Shown here: piece by piece, positions 1 to 9,542 of the stretch | How positions within the stretch are numbered: position 1 is the stretch's first letter | How the letters are laid out: every line of letters starts with the position of its first letter | NCBI GenBank assembly: GCA_903925075.1 | Contig: CAIYDQ010000300.1 | Span: forward strand, 1-36,980 | Length of the DNA stretch: 36,980 nucleotides | Source: an uncultured Geobacter sp. | Lineage (GTDB): Bacteria; Desulfobacterota; Desulfuromonadia; Geobacterales; Geobacteraceae | Direction of reading: 5' to 3' | Made by a program: the position numbers and the translations under genes | Notes under the pieces: generated by a model | What the model was told of the DNA's origin: nothing | The model's input: the letters and a program-made list of their open reading frames with translations, nothing else | Databases searched by the model: none

Positions 1-240
1 AAATGCCGCGGGATAGGTGGCAAAGGGCTTCATGAAGCGTTAAGTCTCGGGTGTTGGCGAAACTGTCATCAACCTAGAGCGCAACAACCCATAGGCTGGA
101 GCGTGCGGACCTTGGCTAGCGCTATCATGCGTCAGCGATGCCTTCCCGCCCCTCTCCTTGCCTTTTTTCCCCGTTCATGCTAATAACCGGGGGCAACTAT
201 TAATTTATCAGGGCGTGCCCGCACGCACCTTGGAGCAGGC
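1..240. other. Non-coding stretch upstream of gatC
   Basis: No convincing gene is seen on either strand. The first 160 bases look structured: a perfect 12-base palindrome (gcttcatgaagc) lies at 27-38, and a GTTG/CAAC-bounded hairpin-like segment lies near 52-75. The sequence reminds me faintly of the 5' part of a group II intron RNA, but I cannot align it and no intron-encoded protein is present. A weak Shine-Dalgarno (GGAGC, near 231) sits just before the gatC start. Confidence 0.3.
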
Positions 241-528
241 ATGAAGATCACGAGAGCTGAGGTCGAGCATGTGGCAAGGCTCGCCCGGCTGGAGCTTTCC
301 GAGCCGGAGCTGGACACCTTCACCGCGCAGATGGACTCGATCCTCTCCTACGTGGAGAAGCTCAACGCGCTCAATACCGACGGCATCACCCCGACCTCCC
401 ACGCGGTGCCGATGGAGAACGCCTTCCGGCCGGACCGGCTCGCCCCGGTCCTGGGACTGGACGGCGCCCTCGCCAACGCCCCCCGACACGCGGAAAGCTT
501 CTTCGTGGTGCCCAAGGTGATTGAGTAG
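241..528 (+). CDS. gatC: Asp-tRNA(Asn)/Glu-tRNA(Gln) amidotransferase subunit C
   Basis: GatC is the small structural subunit of the GatCAB amidotransferase, which converts Glu-tRNA(Gln) and Asp-tRNA(Asn) to the correctly amidated tRNAs in the cytoplasm. GatC wraps around GatA and holds it to GatB. The 95-residue product has the usual family length and the typical start (MKITRAEVEHVARLARLELS), followed by the helical segment and the extended C-terminal strand ending in VPKVIE. The start is preceded by GGAGC at about 8 bases. It is the first gene of gatC-gatA-gatB; gatA begins about 150 bases downstream, across a small palindromic repeat. The family assignment rests on sequence pattern and on the neighbouring gatA and gatB. 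Confidence 0.96.
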   Translation: MKITRAEVEHVARLARLELSEPELDTFTAQMDSILSYVEKLNALNTDGITPTSHAVPMENAFRPDRLAPVLGLDGALANAPRHAESFFVVPKVIE

Positions 529-558
529 CCGTTCTACGTTCTACGTTCGGGCGTCTAG

Positions 559-593
559 GGGGACAGGCACCGCGTTCCGAGGGGCCAGTCCCC
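559..593. repeat. Small palindromic repeat between gatC and gatA
   Basis: Arms at 559-568 (ggggacaggc) and 584-593 (gccagtcccc) pair with one mismatch around a 15-base loop. The core resembles a short intergenic repeat ('GGGGACAGGCACC...') that I recall from many bacterial genomes. Just upstream (about 531-547) is a short direct repeat of gttctac. The hairpin lies inside the gat operon and could act as an RNA processing or stability element; that role is inferred. Confidence 0.6.
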
Positions 594-681
594 GGGCGTT
601 CGGCGCGCTCTCCATTTCTCATAGATTCTAGTAGCGGCCCGGACGCGGGCCTTGCATTCAAGCTTTTCCGGAGCGCAATTA

Positions 682-2139
682 ATGGAAATTTTTGACCTCA
701 CCATACACGAAATGCACGAGAAACTGCTGGCGAAAGAGCTCTCCTCGGTGGAGGCGACCCGCGCCCTGCTGGCCCGCATCGAATCGGTGGACGACCGGGT
801 GAACGCCTACATCACGGTCACCCCCGAAACGGCGCTGGCCGAGGCGGAGGCCGCCGACCGGCGCATCGCCGCGGGCGACGCGGCTCTTCTGACCGGCATC
901 CCGGTCGGCCTCAAGGACATCTTCGTCACCAAGGGGATCCGCACCACCTGCGGCTCCAAGATGCTGGAGAATTTCGTCCCTCCCTACGACGGCACGGCCG
1001 TGGCCAGGCTGAAGGCGCAGGGCGCGGTAATCGTCGGCAAACTGAACCAGGACGAGTTCGCCATGGGCTCCTCGACGGAGTCGAGCTACTTCGGCGCCAC
1101 CAAGAACCCCTGGAACCTGGAGGTCACGCCCGGCGGCTCCTCCGGCGGCTCGGCGGCGGCCATCGCCGCGCGCGAGGCGACCGCGACCCTGGGCACGGAC
1201 ACCGGCGGCTCCATCCGCCAGCCCGCCTCGCACTGCGGCTGCGTCGGCCTCAAGCCCACTTACGGCCGGGTCTCCCGCTACGGCGTCATCGCCTACGCCT
1301 CGTCGCTCGACCAGGTCGGCCCGGTGACCCGCGACGTCGCCGACGCGGCCATCATGCTGGGCGCCGTCGCCGGCTACGACCCGCTCGACTCCACCTCGGT
1401 CGACACCCCGGTCCCCGACTACCTGGCCGGCCTTGGCGCCGGCGTCAAGGGACTGAAGATCGGCCTCCCCGAGCAGTACTTCATCGAAGGGCTCGACCCG
1501 GACGTGAAACGCTCCATGGACGAGGCGATCGCGCTCTACAAAAGCCTCGGCGCGGAAATCCGCGCAGTGAGCCTGCCGCACACCGAGTACGCGGTGGCCA
1601 CCTACTACCTGATCGCCACCGCGGAGGCCAGCTCCAACCTGGCCCGCTACGACGGCGTCCGCTTCGGGCACCGCAGCGAGGCGGCCAAGGGGCTGGCCGA
1701 GATGTACGCCAAAAGCCGCGCCGAGGGGTTCGGCCCCGAGGTCAAGCGCCGCATCATGCTCGGCACCTACGCCCTCTCCTCCGGCTACTACGACGCCTAC
1801 TATCTGAAGGCGCAGAAGGTGCGCACCCTGATCCAGCAGGATTTCCTGAACGCCTTCCGGGAGGTCGATCTGCTGCTCACCCCGGTCGCCCCGACCCCCC
1901 CCTTCCGCATCGGGGAAAAGCTGGCCGATCCGCTGCAGATGTACCTCTCCGACATCTTCACCATACCGGTGAACCTGGCCGGCACCTGCGCCATGTCGCT
2001 GCCCGCCGGCTTTTGCAAGGACGGTCTTCCCATCGGGCTGCAGTTGATCGGCAAGCCTTTCGGCGAGGAAGCCATCCTGAGCGCCGCCTACGCCTTCGAA
2101 AGGGAGACGGAGTGGCACAAAAGAAACGCGGCGCTTTAA
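682..2139 (+). CDS. gatA: Asp-tRNA(Asn)/Glu-tRNA(Gln) amidotransferase subunit A
   Basis: GatA is the glutaminase subunit of GatCAB. It releases ammonia from glutamine, and the ammonia is channelled to GatB. It belongs to the amidase-signature family. The catalytic Lys-cisSer-Ser triad is visible as K78 ([10 protein letters not shown]), S153 in the [11 protein letters not shown] motif and S177 in [13 protein letters not shown], each one residue earlier than the S. aureus triad as I recall it. The product is 485 residues, normal for the family. I chose the ATG at 682 ([10 protein letters not shown]) over an in-frame ATG 30 bases upstream, because GGAG lies about 10 bases before it and the protein then starts as family members do. 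Its partners gatC and gatB flank it. Confidence 0.97.
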   Translation: MEIFDLTIHEMHEKLLAKELSSVEATRALLARIESVDDRVNAYITVTPETALAEAEAADRRIAAGDAALLTGIPVGLKDIFVTKGIRTTCGSKMLENFVPPYDGTAVARLKAQGAVIVGKLNQDEFAMGSSTESSYFGATKNPWNLEVTPGGSSGGSAAAIAAREATATLGTDTGGSIRQPASHCGCVGLKPTYGRVSRYGVIAYASSLDQVGPVTRDVADAAIMLGAVAGYDPLDSTSVDTPVPDYLAGLGAGVKGLKIGLPEQYFIEGLDPDVKRSMDEAIALYKSLGAEIRAVSLPHTEYAVATYYLIATAEASSNLARYDGVRFGHRSEAAKGLAEMYAKSRAEGFGPEVKRRIMLGTYALSSGYYDAYYLKAQKVRTLIQQDFLNAFREVDLLLTPVAPTPPFRIGEKLADPLQMYLSDIFTIPVNLAGTCAMSLPAGFCKDGLPIGLQLIGKPFGEEAILSAAYAFERETEWHKRNAAL

Positions 2140-2152
2140 AGGCAAAGGCATT

Positions 2153-2329
2153 GGCCACGGAGAAAATCCGAGGAAATCCGAGCAAGGCTCAGACAAGGCC
2201 GGGTTAAACCAACTACTGTTAAACACGAATACGGAGAAACCAGTTCTGAAACAACTCGAGACTAGAAGAGGTTTGGTCTTACCCCTAAGCTTTTTGTTTC
2301 TCGGATTTTCTCAGATTTTCTCCGTGGCT
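2153..2329. repeat. 30-bp inverted repeat in the gatA-gatB gap
   Basis: Arms at 2153-2182 and 2300-2329 are inverted copies matching at 27 of 30 positions, with the core ccacggagaaaatc. They are separated by about 117 bases and fill most of the 219-base gap between gatA and gatB. The A/G-rich core also echoes an acggagaaacc segment at about 2231-2241. It looks like a dispersed intergenic repeat or small MITE-like insertion. It carries no gene, and the operon must be read through it if the three gat genes are cotranscribed. Confidence 0.7.
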
Positions 2330-2358
2330 AACTGGTTTTGATTTTTTGGAGTTCATCT

Positions 2359-3798
2359 ATGAAATACCAGGTCGTCATCGGGCTTGAGGTGCACACCCAG
2401 CTCACCACCGACACGAAGATATTCTGCGGCTGCCCGACCCGCTTCGGCGCCCAGCCCAATTCCCAGACCTGCCCGGTCTGCCTCGGCTTCCCGGGCGCGC
2501 TGCCGGTGCTGAACCAACAGGTGGTCGAATTCGCCATCAAGGCGGGGCTCGCCACCGACTGCTCCATCGCCCCGCGCTCGGTCTTCGCCCGCAAGAACTA
2601 TTTCTATCCCGACCTCCCCAAGGGTTACCAGATCAGCCAGTTCGACCTTCCCATCTGCCTGAACGGCCATCTTGACATCGAGGTGGAAGGGGAAAAGAAG
2701 CGGATCGGCATCACCCGCATCCACATGGAGGAGGACGCCGGCAAGCTGGTGCACGCCGACATCCCCGGAGTCGGCGACAATTCTTGCGTCGACCTGAACC
2801 GCGCCTGCACCCCGCTTCTGGAGGTGGTCTCGGAGCCGGACATGCGCTCCCCCGACGAGGCCATCGCCTACCTGAAGAAACTGCATCAGATCGTGGTCTA
2901 CCTCGGCATCTGCGACGGCAACCTGGAGGAGGGGAGCTTTCGCTGCGACGCAAACGTCTCGCTCATGCCGGTCGGCTCCAAGGTCTTCGGCACCCGCGCC
3001 GAGCTGAAGAACATCAACTCCTTCCGCTTCATCAAGCAGGCGATCGAATACGAGATGGAGCGTCAAGCGGAGATCCTCGACGAAGGGGGACGCATCATCC
3101 AGGAGACCCGCCTGTTCGACCCGAATACCGGCACCACCCGCTCCATGCGCGGCAAGGAGGAGGCGCACGACTACCGCTACTTCCCCGATCCCGACCTGGT
3201 GCCGGTGATCATCGACGACGCCTGGATCGACCGGGTGCGCGCTACCCTTCCCGAGCTCCCCGAAGCCAAGAGGGCGCGCTTCCAGAGCGAACTGGGGCTT
3301 TCCGAATACGACGCCGAGGTGCTCGCCGCCAGCCGCGAGCTGGCCCACTATTTCGAGGAGGCGCTCGCCCTGTTCGGCCAACCCAAGGCGGTGGCCAACT
3401 GGGTCATGGGCGAAATGACCCGCGCCTTGAACGAGGACGGCAAGGGGATCGCCGAATGCCCGGTCACCCCGGCGCTGCTCGCCCAACTGCTGCAGTTGAT
3501 CGACAAGGGGACCATCTCGGTGAAGATCGCCAAGACCGTCTTCGACGAGATGTATAAAACCGGCAAGGAACCGGCCGGCATCGTGCAGGAGAAGGGCCTG
3601 CTTCAGGTTTCCGACTCGGGCGCCATTGAGGCGATCATCGACGAGGTGCTGCAAAAGGAAGCCGGCCAGTTGGCCGAGTACCGAAGCGGCAAGGACCAGC
3701 TGTTCGGCTTTTTCGTAGGCCAGGTGATGCGCGCCTCCAAGGGCAAAGCCAACCCGGCCCTGGTGAATGAATTGTTGGAAAAGAAATTGAAGGGGTAA
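2359..3798 (+). CDS. gatB: Asp-tRNA(Asn)/Glu-tRNA(Gln) amidotransferase subunit B
   Basis: GatB binds the misacylated tRNA, activates its side-chain carboxylate with ATP and transfers the ammonia supplied by GatA. The product is 479 residues, normal length. The N-terminal catalytic cradle begins [15 protein letters not shown]. Zinc-site cysteines are visible in [11 protein letters not shown] and [10 protein letters not shown]. The GatB/YqeY tail domain occupies roughly the last 150 residues and ends [12 protein letters not shown]. The ATG at 2359 is preferred over one 21 bases upstream, because GGAG (2347-2350) is well spaced from it and family members start at this residue. It is the last gat gene and is followed by a 290-base repeat-rich gap. 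Confidence 0.97.
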   Translation: MKYQVVIGLEVHTQLTTDTKIFCGCPTRFGAQPNSQTCPVCLGFPGALPVLNQQVVEFAIKAGLATDCSIAPRSVFARKNYFYPDLPKGYQISQFDLPICLNGHLDIEVEGEKKRIGITRIHMEEDAGKLVHADIPGVGDNSCVDLNRACTPLLEVVSEPDMRSPDEAIAYLKKLHQIVVYLGICDGNLEEGSFRCDANVSLMPVGSKVFGTRAELKNINSFRFIKQAIEYEMERQAEILDEGGRIIQETRLFDPNTGTTRSMRGKEEAHDYRYFPDPDLVPVIIDDAWIDRVRATLPELPEAKRARFQSELGLSEYDAEVLAASRELAHYFEEALALFGQPKAVANWVMGEMTRALNEDGKGIAECPVTPALLAQLLQLIDKGTISVKIAKTVFDEMYKTGKEPAGIVQEKGLLQVSDSGAIEAIIDEVLQKEAGQLAEYRSGKDQLFGFFVGQVMRASKGKANPALVNELLEKKLKG

Positions 3799-3800
3799 AG

Positions 3801-4080
3801 AGTCGGGCGAAGGGCGAAGGGCTAAAGGCTAAGGGCTAATGGAAGGCAAGCCGAACCCAAGCGCCGCCTTAACTGTCACCGGAATGACTGTACTGACGCG
3901 CAGGGCGAACACGAGGTTCGCCCCTACCAAAGCGCGTACTACGTAGGGGCGAACCTTGTGTTCGCCCGCCTTTCTTTCGGGGCTGCCGAACTGCCCAACC
4001 TTTCGCACCCGGCCTTAAGCCGTCACCCTTAGCCCTTAGCCCTTCCCTTTGCCCTTTGCCCGATGTTATCCCTTAGCCCG
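3801..4080. repeat. Repeat-rich gatB-mtnA gap with a 25-bp hairpin
   Basis: The gap holds a nested palindromic structure and no gene. In the centre, arms at 3903-3927 and 3943-3967 (core gtaggggcgaacc) match at 24 of 25 positions around a 15-base loop. It is a very stable REP/MITE-like hairpin, and the core resembles a repeat I recall from many bacterial genomes. Outside it, degenerate agggctaa tracts at about 3806-3840 face their complement (cccttagccc) at about 4027-4079, forming a looser outer inverted repeat. The element may end or insulate the gat transcript from mtnA; that is inferred. Confidence 0.75.
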
Positions 4081-4088
4081 AGGTTTTT

Positions 4089-5125
<1,037 letters not shown>

Positions 5126-5129
<4 letters not shown>

Positions 5130-8100
5130 GCCGTCTTTCCGAGTTGACCGAGCTGATTCCCCGCGTGCTCGCGGGCGAAGCCGCCAAAGAGCTGGCGGCG
5201 CTGCTTGAGGAGTCGGGCTTCAGTTACGGCGCCCGCTCCGCCGAGAACTTGCGCCTTTTGGGCGAGGCGCTGCCGGCGCCATGGCTCCCTGAAATCGCCG
5301 TCGCCGCCCTGGCCACGCCGCTTCCCGACATGGCGCTCAACGGGGTGGAGCGCATCGGCACCATCGTCGGCCGGGATGCGCTTCGGGAGCTCTGCTCCCG
5401 CCGCTCGCTGCTCGCCCAGTTGATGAACATCTGCGGCTCATCTCCCTTCCTCACCAACATCATCTGCAAGGACCCCTCCTACTTTCAGCGGCTCTTCCTG
5501 GAGCGCGAGATCATGCGCCGGCGCACCGAGCCCGAGATGCTCGCCGCCCTCAGGAGCCGGCTGCCGGAGGCGGTCTCCTACCAGGAGGCGTTCGCCCATC
5601 TGCGCCGCTTCAAGTACGCCGAGATGCTGCGCATCGCCGCCCGCGACCTGAACGGCCTGGCGCCCCTGGAAGAGGTGACCGCGGAGCTCGCCTCGCTGGC
5701 CGCCGCGACCCTGCAGATCGCCTACGAGGCGGCCCTGCGCGAGCTGGTGCGCGAGCACGGCACGCCGATGGCCCTCACCCCCGCCGGCCCGGTCGAGGCC
5801 GAGTTCACCATCATCGGCATGGGCAAGCTGGGGGGACGAGAGTTGAACTTCTCCTCGGACATCGACCTCATCTACTTCTTCTCCTCGGACCGGGGAGAGT
5901 CGGCCGGCGTCCCCGACGGCCGAGACGGCCTCAAGGGAAAGATCTCGCTGCACGCCTTTTTCGCGAAGCTTGCCGAGATGGTGAGCCGCGCCATCTCCCA
6001 GGTGACCGGCGACGGTTTCGTCTTCCGGGTGGACATGGGACTGAGGCCGGACGGCAAGGCGGGCGACCTCGCCACCTCGATGCGCTCGGCCGAGGTCTAC
6101 TACGAATCGTACGGGCAGTCCTGGGAGCGCGCCGCCATGATGAAGGCGAGGCCCGTGGCGGGTTCGCTGGAGTTGGGCGAGCAGATCCTGGCGTCGCTCG
6201 ACCCCTTCATCTACCGCCGCTACCTGGACTACAACCTGATCGAGGACATGATGTCGATGAAGAAGCGCATCGACGCCTCGCTGGCCAGGTCGCAGGAGGG
6301 CGAGGTCAACATCAAGCTCGGGCGCGGCGGCATCCGGGAGATAGAATTCTTCATCCAGGCGCTGCAACTGGTCTACGCCGGCAAGAACCCCAAGCTCAGG
6401 GAGCGCAACTCCCTGCGGGCGCTGCAGACCCTGAGGAGTTCCCGCATCATCAAGGAGGCGGACTGCGTCGCCCTCACCGAGGCCTACCGCTTCCTGCGCA
6501 CGGTGGAGCACCGGATCCATGTGGTGCAGGAGCGCCAGACCCACGCGCTGCCGCGCAAAGAGGACGAGATGCTAGCGCTGGCTAGGCGTTGCGGCTACCT
6601 GCGAAAGGACGGCGCCGAGCGTTTCCGGGAGGCCCTGGAAGGGCACCGCAAGGGGGTGTCGGCGATCTACGGCGATCTGTTCCTGTCGCGCGACCGGCGC
6701 ATTCAGGAGGAGGTGCTCCCCGAGGTCTACTTCTTCTTCGATCCCAAGGCCGACCCGGAACTGATCAAGGACATGCTGGCCGAGCGCCGCTTCGAGCAGC
6801 AGGACGCGGCCTACGACAACCTGCTGGTGCTGCGCGACGGCCCTCCCAAGCTGAACCTCACCGAGCGCGGCAGCCGCATCCTGGAGAAAATCGCGCCGCT
6901 GCTGCTGCAAGAGGTGTTCGCCTCCCCCGACCCGGACATGGCGCTGGCCAATCTGGAGCGCTTCCTTTGCAGCATCAGGGCCCGCTCCTCCTTCTATGCG
7001 CTGCTCGCCGAGAACCGCGACATCCTGAAGCTGCTCACCTCCATGTTCGGCATGTCCGAGTTCCTCTCCAAGATCTTCATCGGCCATCCGGAGCTGCTGG
7101 ACAGCATGATCACCCGCGGCTACGCCTATCTGCTGAAGGAGCGCGAGGCCATGGCGGCGGAACTCGACGCGCTCTTGTCGGTGGCGGACGGCTTCGAGGA
7201 GCAGTTGAACGCCATGCGCCGCTACCGGCACGAGGAGTTCCTGCGCATCGGCATCAACGACATCTACGGCAAGATGAAGCAGCCCGAGGTCGCCCTGCAG
7301 CTCACCAACCTGGCCGAGGTCTGCCTGGCCGCGGCCCACCGCCTGGCGGTCGGCGAGCTTTCCCGCTTCGGTCGGCCGCTTGTTTCGGAAGACGGGGCGG
7401 CGCCCCGCGAGGCCTCCTTCGCCGTCGTCGCCATGGGGAAACTGGGCGGCTTCGAGCTGAACTACCACTCCGACCTGGACATCATCTACATCTACGACGG
7501 CCAAGGGATGACGGACGGCGAGAAGAGCATCAGCAACCGCGAGTACTTCGCCAAGCTCGGCCAGAAGATCATCCTGGTGCTCACCACCCAGACCCGCGAG
7601 GGGTACGCCTACAAGATCGACACGCGGCTGCGCCCCTCCGGCAACGCCGGGCCGCTGGTGACCTCTCTGGAATCGTTCCAGAACTACCACGACGGCGAGT
7701 CCCAGATCTGGGAGCGTCAGGCGCTCACCAAGGCGCGCGTCACCCTCGGGCCGCCGCCGCTGCAGCAGGCGATCGAACGGGTGATCGAGCGCACCGTCTA
7801 CGGCGCCGGAGCCGAGGACCTGGTAAGAAGCGAGATCCATCGTCTGCGCATGCGCATGGAGGTGGAGCTCGCCAAGGAGACCCTCGGCAGCTACAACATC
7901 AAGACCGGCCGAGGCGGCATGGTCGACGTCGAGTTCATCGTCCAGTTCCTGCAACTCGCCCACGGCTGCCAGCACCCGGAGATCCGCAGCTGCAACACGC
8001 TGCTCGCCATGGAGGCCATGCGGCAGCTGGCCCTTTTGTCCGAGCCGGACTACCAGGCGCTTTCCGACGGATACCGGTTCCTGCGCCGGTTGGAGAACCG

Positions 8101-8311
8101 CTTGCGGATCATCCACGACTACTCGATGAACGACCTGGGCGGGCCGCGCAAGTACCTGAACAAACTCGCCCGCAGGCTCGGTTACGACAGCATGTTGAAG
8201 AACCCGGGCGACTCCCTGATGTCCGATTACGAGCAGACCACCGGGGCGGTGCGGGCGGTGTACGAGAGGATACTGGGATTGGGACCGGATCGGGTGCAGG
8301 AGGCGGAGTGA
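5126..8311 (+). CDS. glnE: Bifunctional glutamine synthetase adenylyltransferase/adenylyl-removing enzyme
   Basis: GlnE adenylylates glutamine synthetase when nitrogen is plentiful and deadenylylates it when nitrogen is limiting, under PII control. The 1061-residue product has the duplicated nucleotidyltransferase layout. The N-terminal adenylyl-removing domain carries [11 protein letters not shown] and [10 protein letters not shown] at about residues 231-252. The C-terminal adenylylating domain carries [11 protein letters not shown] and [10 protein letters not shown] at about 769-790. Each domain is followed by its helical PII-uridylyltransferase-like segment ([13 protein letters not shown] and [13 protein letters not shown]). 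It is longer than the E. coli protein, mostly in the N-terminal region. I chose the ATG at 5126, which overlaps the mtnA stop; the reading frame is open far upstream, but that part is the mtnA shadow. No glnA or glnB is in view. Confidence 0.95.
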
Positions 8312-8339
8312 GGATCAGGATGCGGGACTCGATCACTCA

Positions 8340-8367
8340 CCGCAGAGGCGCGAAGAGCGCGAAGAAA
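8340..8367. repeat. Dispersed repeat, copy 1 (glnE-ybgC gap)
   Basis: This 28-base segment (core gcgcgaagagcgcgaag) is an inverted copy of 14376-14403, with 24 of 28 positions matching. It lies between glnE and the thioesterase gene and ends about 30 bases before the thioesterase start. It appears to be a short dispersed intergenic element without coding content. Confidence 0.55.
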
Positions 8368-8396
8368 CAACGTCGATTTGGCGCGGAGAGGCCTGC

Positions 8397-8786
8397 ATGG
8401 AAGTAAGGATTTACTACGAAGACACGGACGCCGGCGGGGTGGTGTACCACGCCAATTACATCTGTTACATGGAGCGGGCCAGGACGGAGTTCCTGAGGGA
8501 GCGGGGGCATTCGGTAAAGGATCTGCACGAGATGGGGGTGATCTTTCCGGTGGTGGCGCTGGAGGTGAACTACCGCGCACCGGCGCGACTGGACGATCTG
8601 CTGGAGGTCGAGACGCAGATCGCGGCGGTAAGGAACAGCTCCTTCGTCGCGGCGCAGCAGGTGAAAAGGAAGCAGGACGGCAAGCTGCTGGTGGAGGCGC
8701 GGGTGACGCTTGCCTGCGTGGGACCCGGCATGCGGGCGCGCCGCCTGCCGCCGGAACTAAAGGAATTCTTCGACTCGCTGCTGTAG
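8397..8786 (+). CDS. YbgC/4-hydroxybenzoyl-CoA thioesterase-family acyl-CoA thioesterase
   Basis: This is a single hotdog-fold domain of 129 residues. The N-terminal signature YYEDTDAGGVVYHANY contains the conserved active-site Asp region of the YbgC/4HBT group, followed by YMERARTEFLRERG on the long central helix. Such enzymes hydrolyse short-chain or hydroxybenzoyl acyl-CoA thioesters, and YbgC proper is linked to the Tol-Pal system. Here no tol or pal gene is next to it, so the physiological substrate cannot be assigned. The start is supported by GGAGAG about 7 bases upstream. It follows glnE after 85 bases on the same strand and may be part of that transcript. Confidence 0.88.
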   Translation: MEVRIYYEDTDAGGVVYHANYICYMERARTEFLRERGHSVKDLHEMGVIFPVVALEVNYRAPARLDDLLEVETQIAAVRNSSFVAAQQVKRKQDGKLLVEARVTLACVGPGMRARRLPPELKEFFDSLL

Positions 8787-8837
8787 GACCCGGAAGAAAA
8801 TCGCCATCACCATTATCGCCCGTCATGCAGCACTCAT

Positions 8838-8947
8838 AGGTCGCGTTGAGGCACGAAACGCGACGTTCCCATGCCGGCGCCAGTCGCCATGCAGCCGGCA
8901 GCGCCATGTTGCGTTTCAAGATGAACCCTTTCAACGCAACCTACCTT
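8838..8947. repeat. Pair of inverted dispersed repeats (ybgC-lspA gap)
   Basis: Two related elements sit head to head in the convergent gap. The first (8838-8879, containing tcgcgttgaggcacgaaacg) forms a TCGCGTT/AACGCGA hairpin. The second (8908-8947) is an inverted relative with arms gttgcgtt (8908-8915) and aacgcaac (8933-8940). An inverted copy of the first recurs at 17007-17052, matching at about 36 of 42 positions. A further short hairpin (ccctccc/gggaggg, 8962-8986) follows. They may serve as bidirectional 3' hairpins; that is inferred. Confidence 0.7.
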
Positions 8948-9037
8948 TCCTGGCGTTTTCACCCTCCCGTTATCAGAGGGGGAGGGACCGCTATGGAGAG
9001 ACATCGAGGGGGAGGGGCTTTTGACCCAGGTCTATCC

Positions 9038-9517
9038 CTATTTCCCCCGGCGCTCCTCCAGATACATGTCGATCCCCAGCAGGAAGACCCCGACGCAGAT
9101 GGCGGAATCGGCGACGTTGAAGGCCGGCCAGTAATGCTCGTACCAGTGGAAGTAGAGAAAATCGATCACCTCGCCGAGCCTGACCCGGTCGATCATGTTC
9201 CCCAGCGCGCCGGAAAAGATCAGCGACAGCGAAAGCGCGGCCAGCTTCTGCTCTTCCTTGAGCCGGCTGATCACCACGCCGATCACGCAGACCGCCACCG
9301 CCGAGATCAGCAGGAAGAAGGGTAGCCGATAGCTGGAGTTGGCCAGGATGCCGAAGGCCGCCCCCTTGTTGCGCAGGTAGGTGATGTTGAAAAAGTCCCT
9401 GATGACGGTGATGGAGCTGTGCAGCGCCATGCTCCGGTCGATGTAGAGCTTGGTCGCCTGGTCCAGGACCAGCACCAGCGCCGACACCGCCAACAGGATG
9501 ATGTATCTCAGTTTCAT
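9038..9517 (-). CDS. lspA: Lipoprotein signal peptidase (signal peptidase II)
   Basis: LspA is an inner-membrane aspartyl protease that removes the signal peptide from prolipoproteins after lipidation. The 159-residue product has four hydrophobic segments (about 5-22, 60-82, 92-108 and 135-152). The conserved motifs LDQATK near residue 18, NKGAAFG near 50, GALGNMIDR near 103, EVIDF (catalytic Asp119 expected) and FNVADSAI (catalytic Asp137 expected) are all present. It lies 25 bases downstream of ileS on the same strand. The ileS-lspA pairing is a common bacterial arrangement, and cotranscription is likely. Confidence 0.96.
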   Translation of the reverse strand: MKLRYIILLAVSALVLVLDQATKLYIDRSMALHSSITVIRDFFNITYLRNKGAAFGILANSSYRLPFFLLISAVAVCVIGVVISRLKEEQKLAALSLSLIFSGALGNMIDRVRLGEVIDFLYFHWYEHYWPAFNVADSAICVGVFLLGIDMYLEERRGK

Positions 9518-9542
9518 GGCAAGTATCCCGGTCCAGGTAAGG

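Noticed and set aside
679..2226. Long minus-strand open frame across gatA, and similar long frames opposite gatB, glnE, ileS and the kinases
   Set aside because: High-GC shadow frames with low-complexity Arg/Ala/Gly/Pro or Val/Asp/His content and no family motifs. The opposite strand carries full housekeeping proteins.
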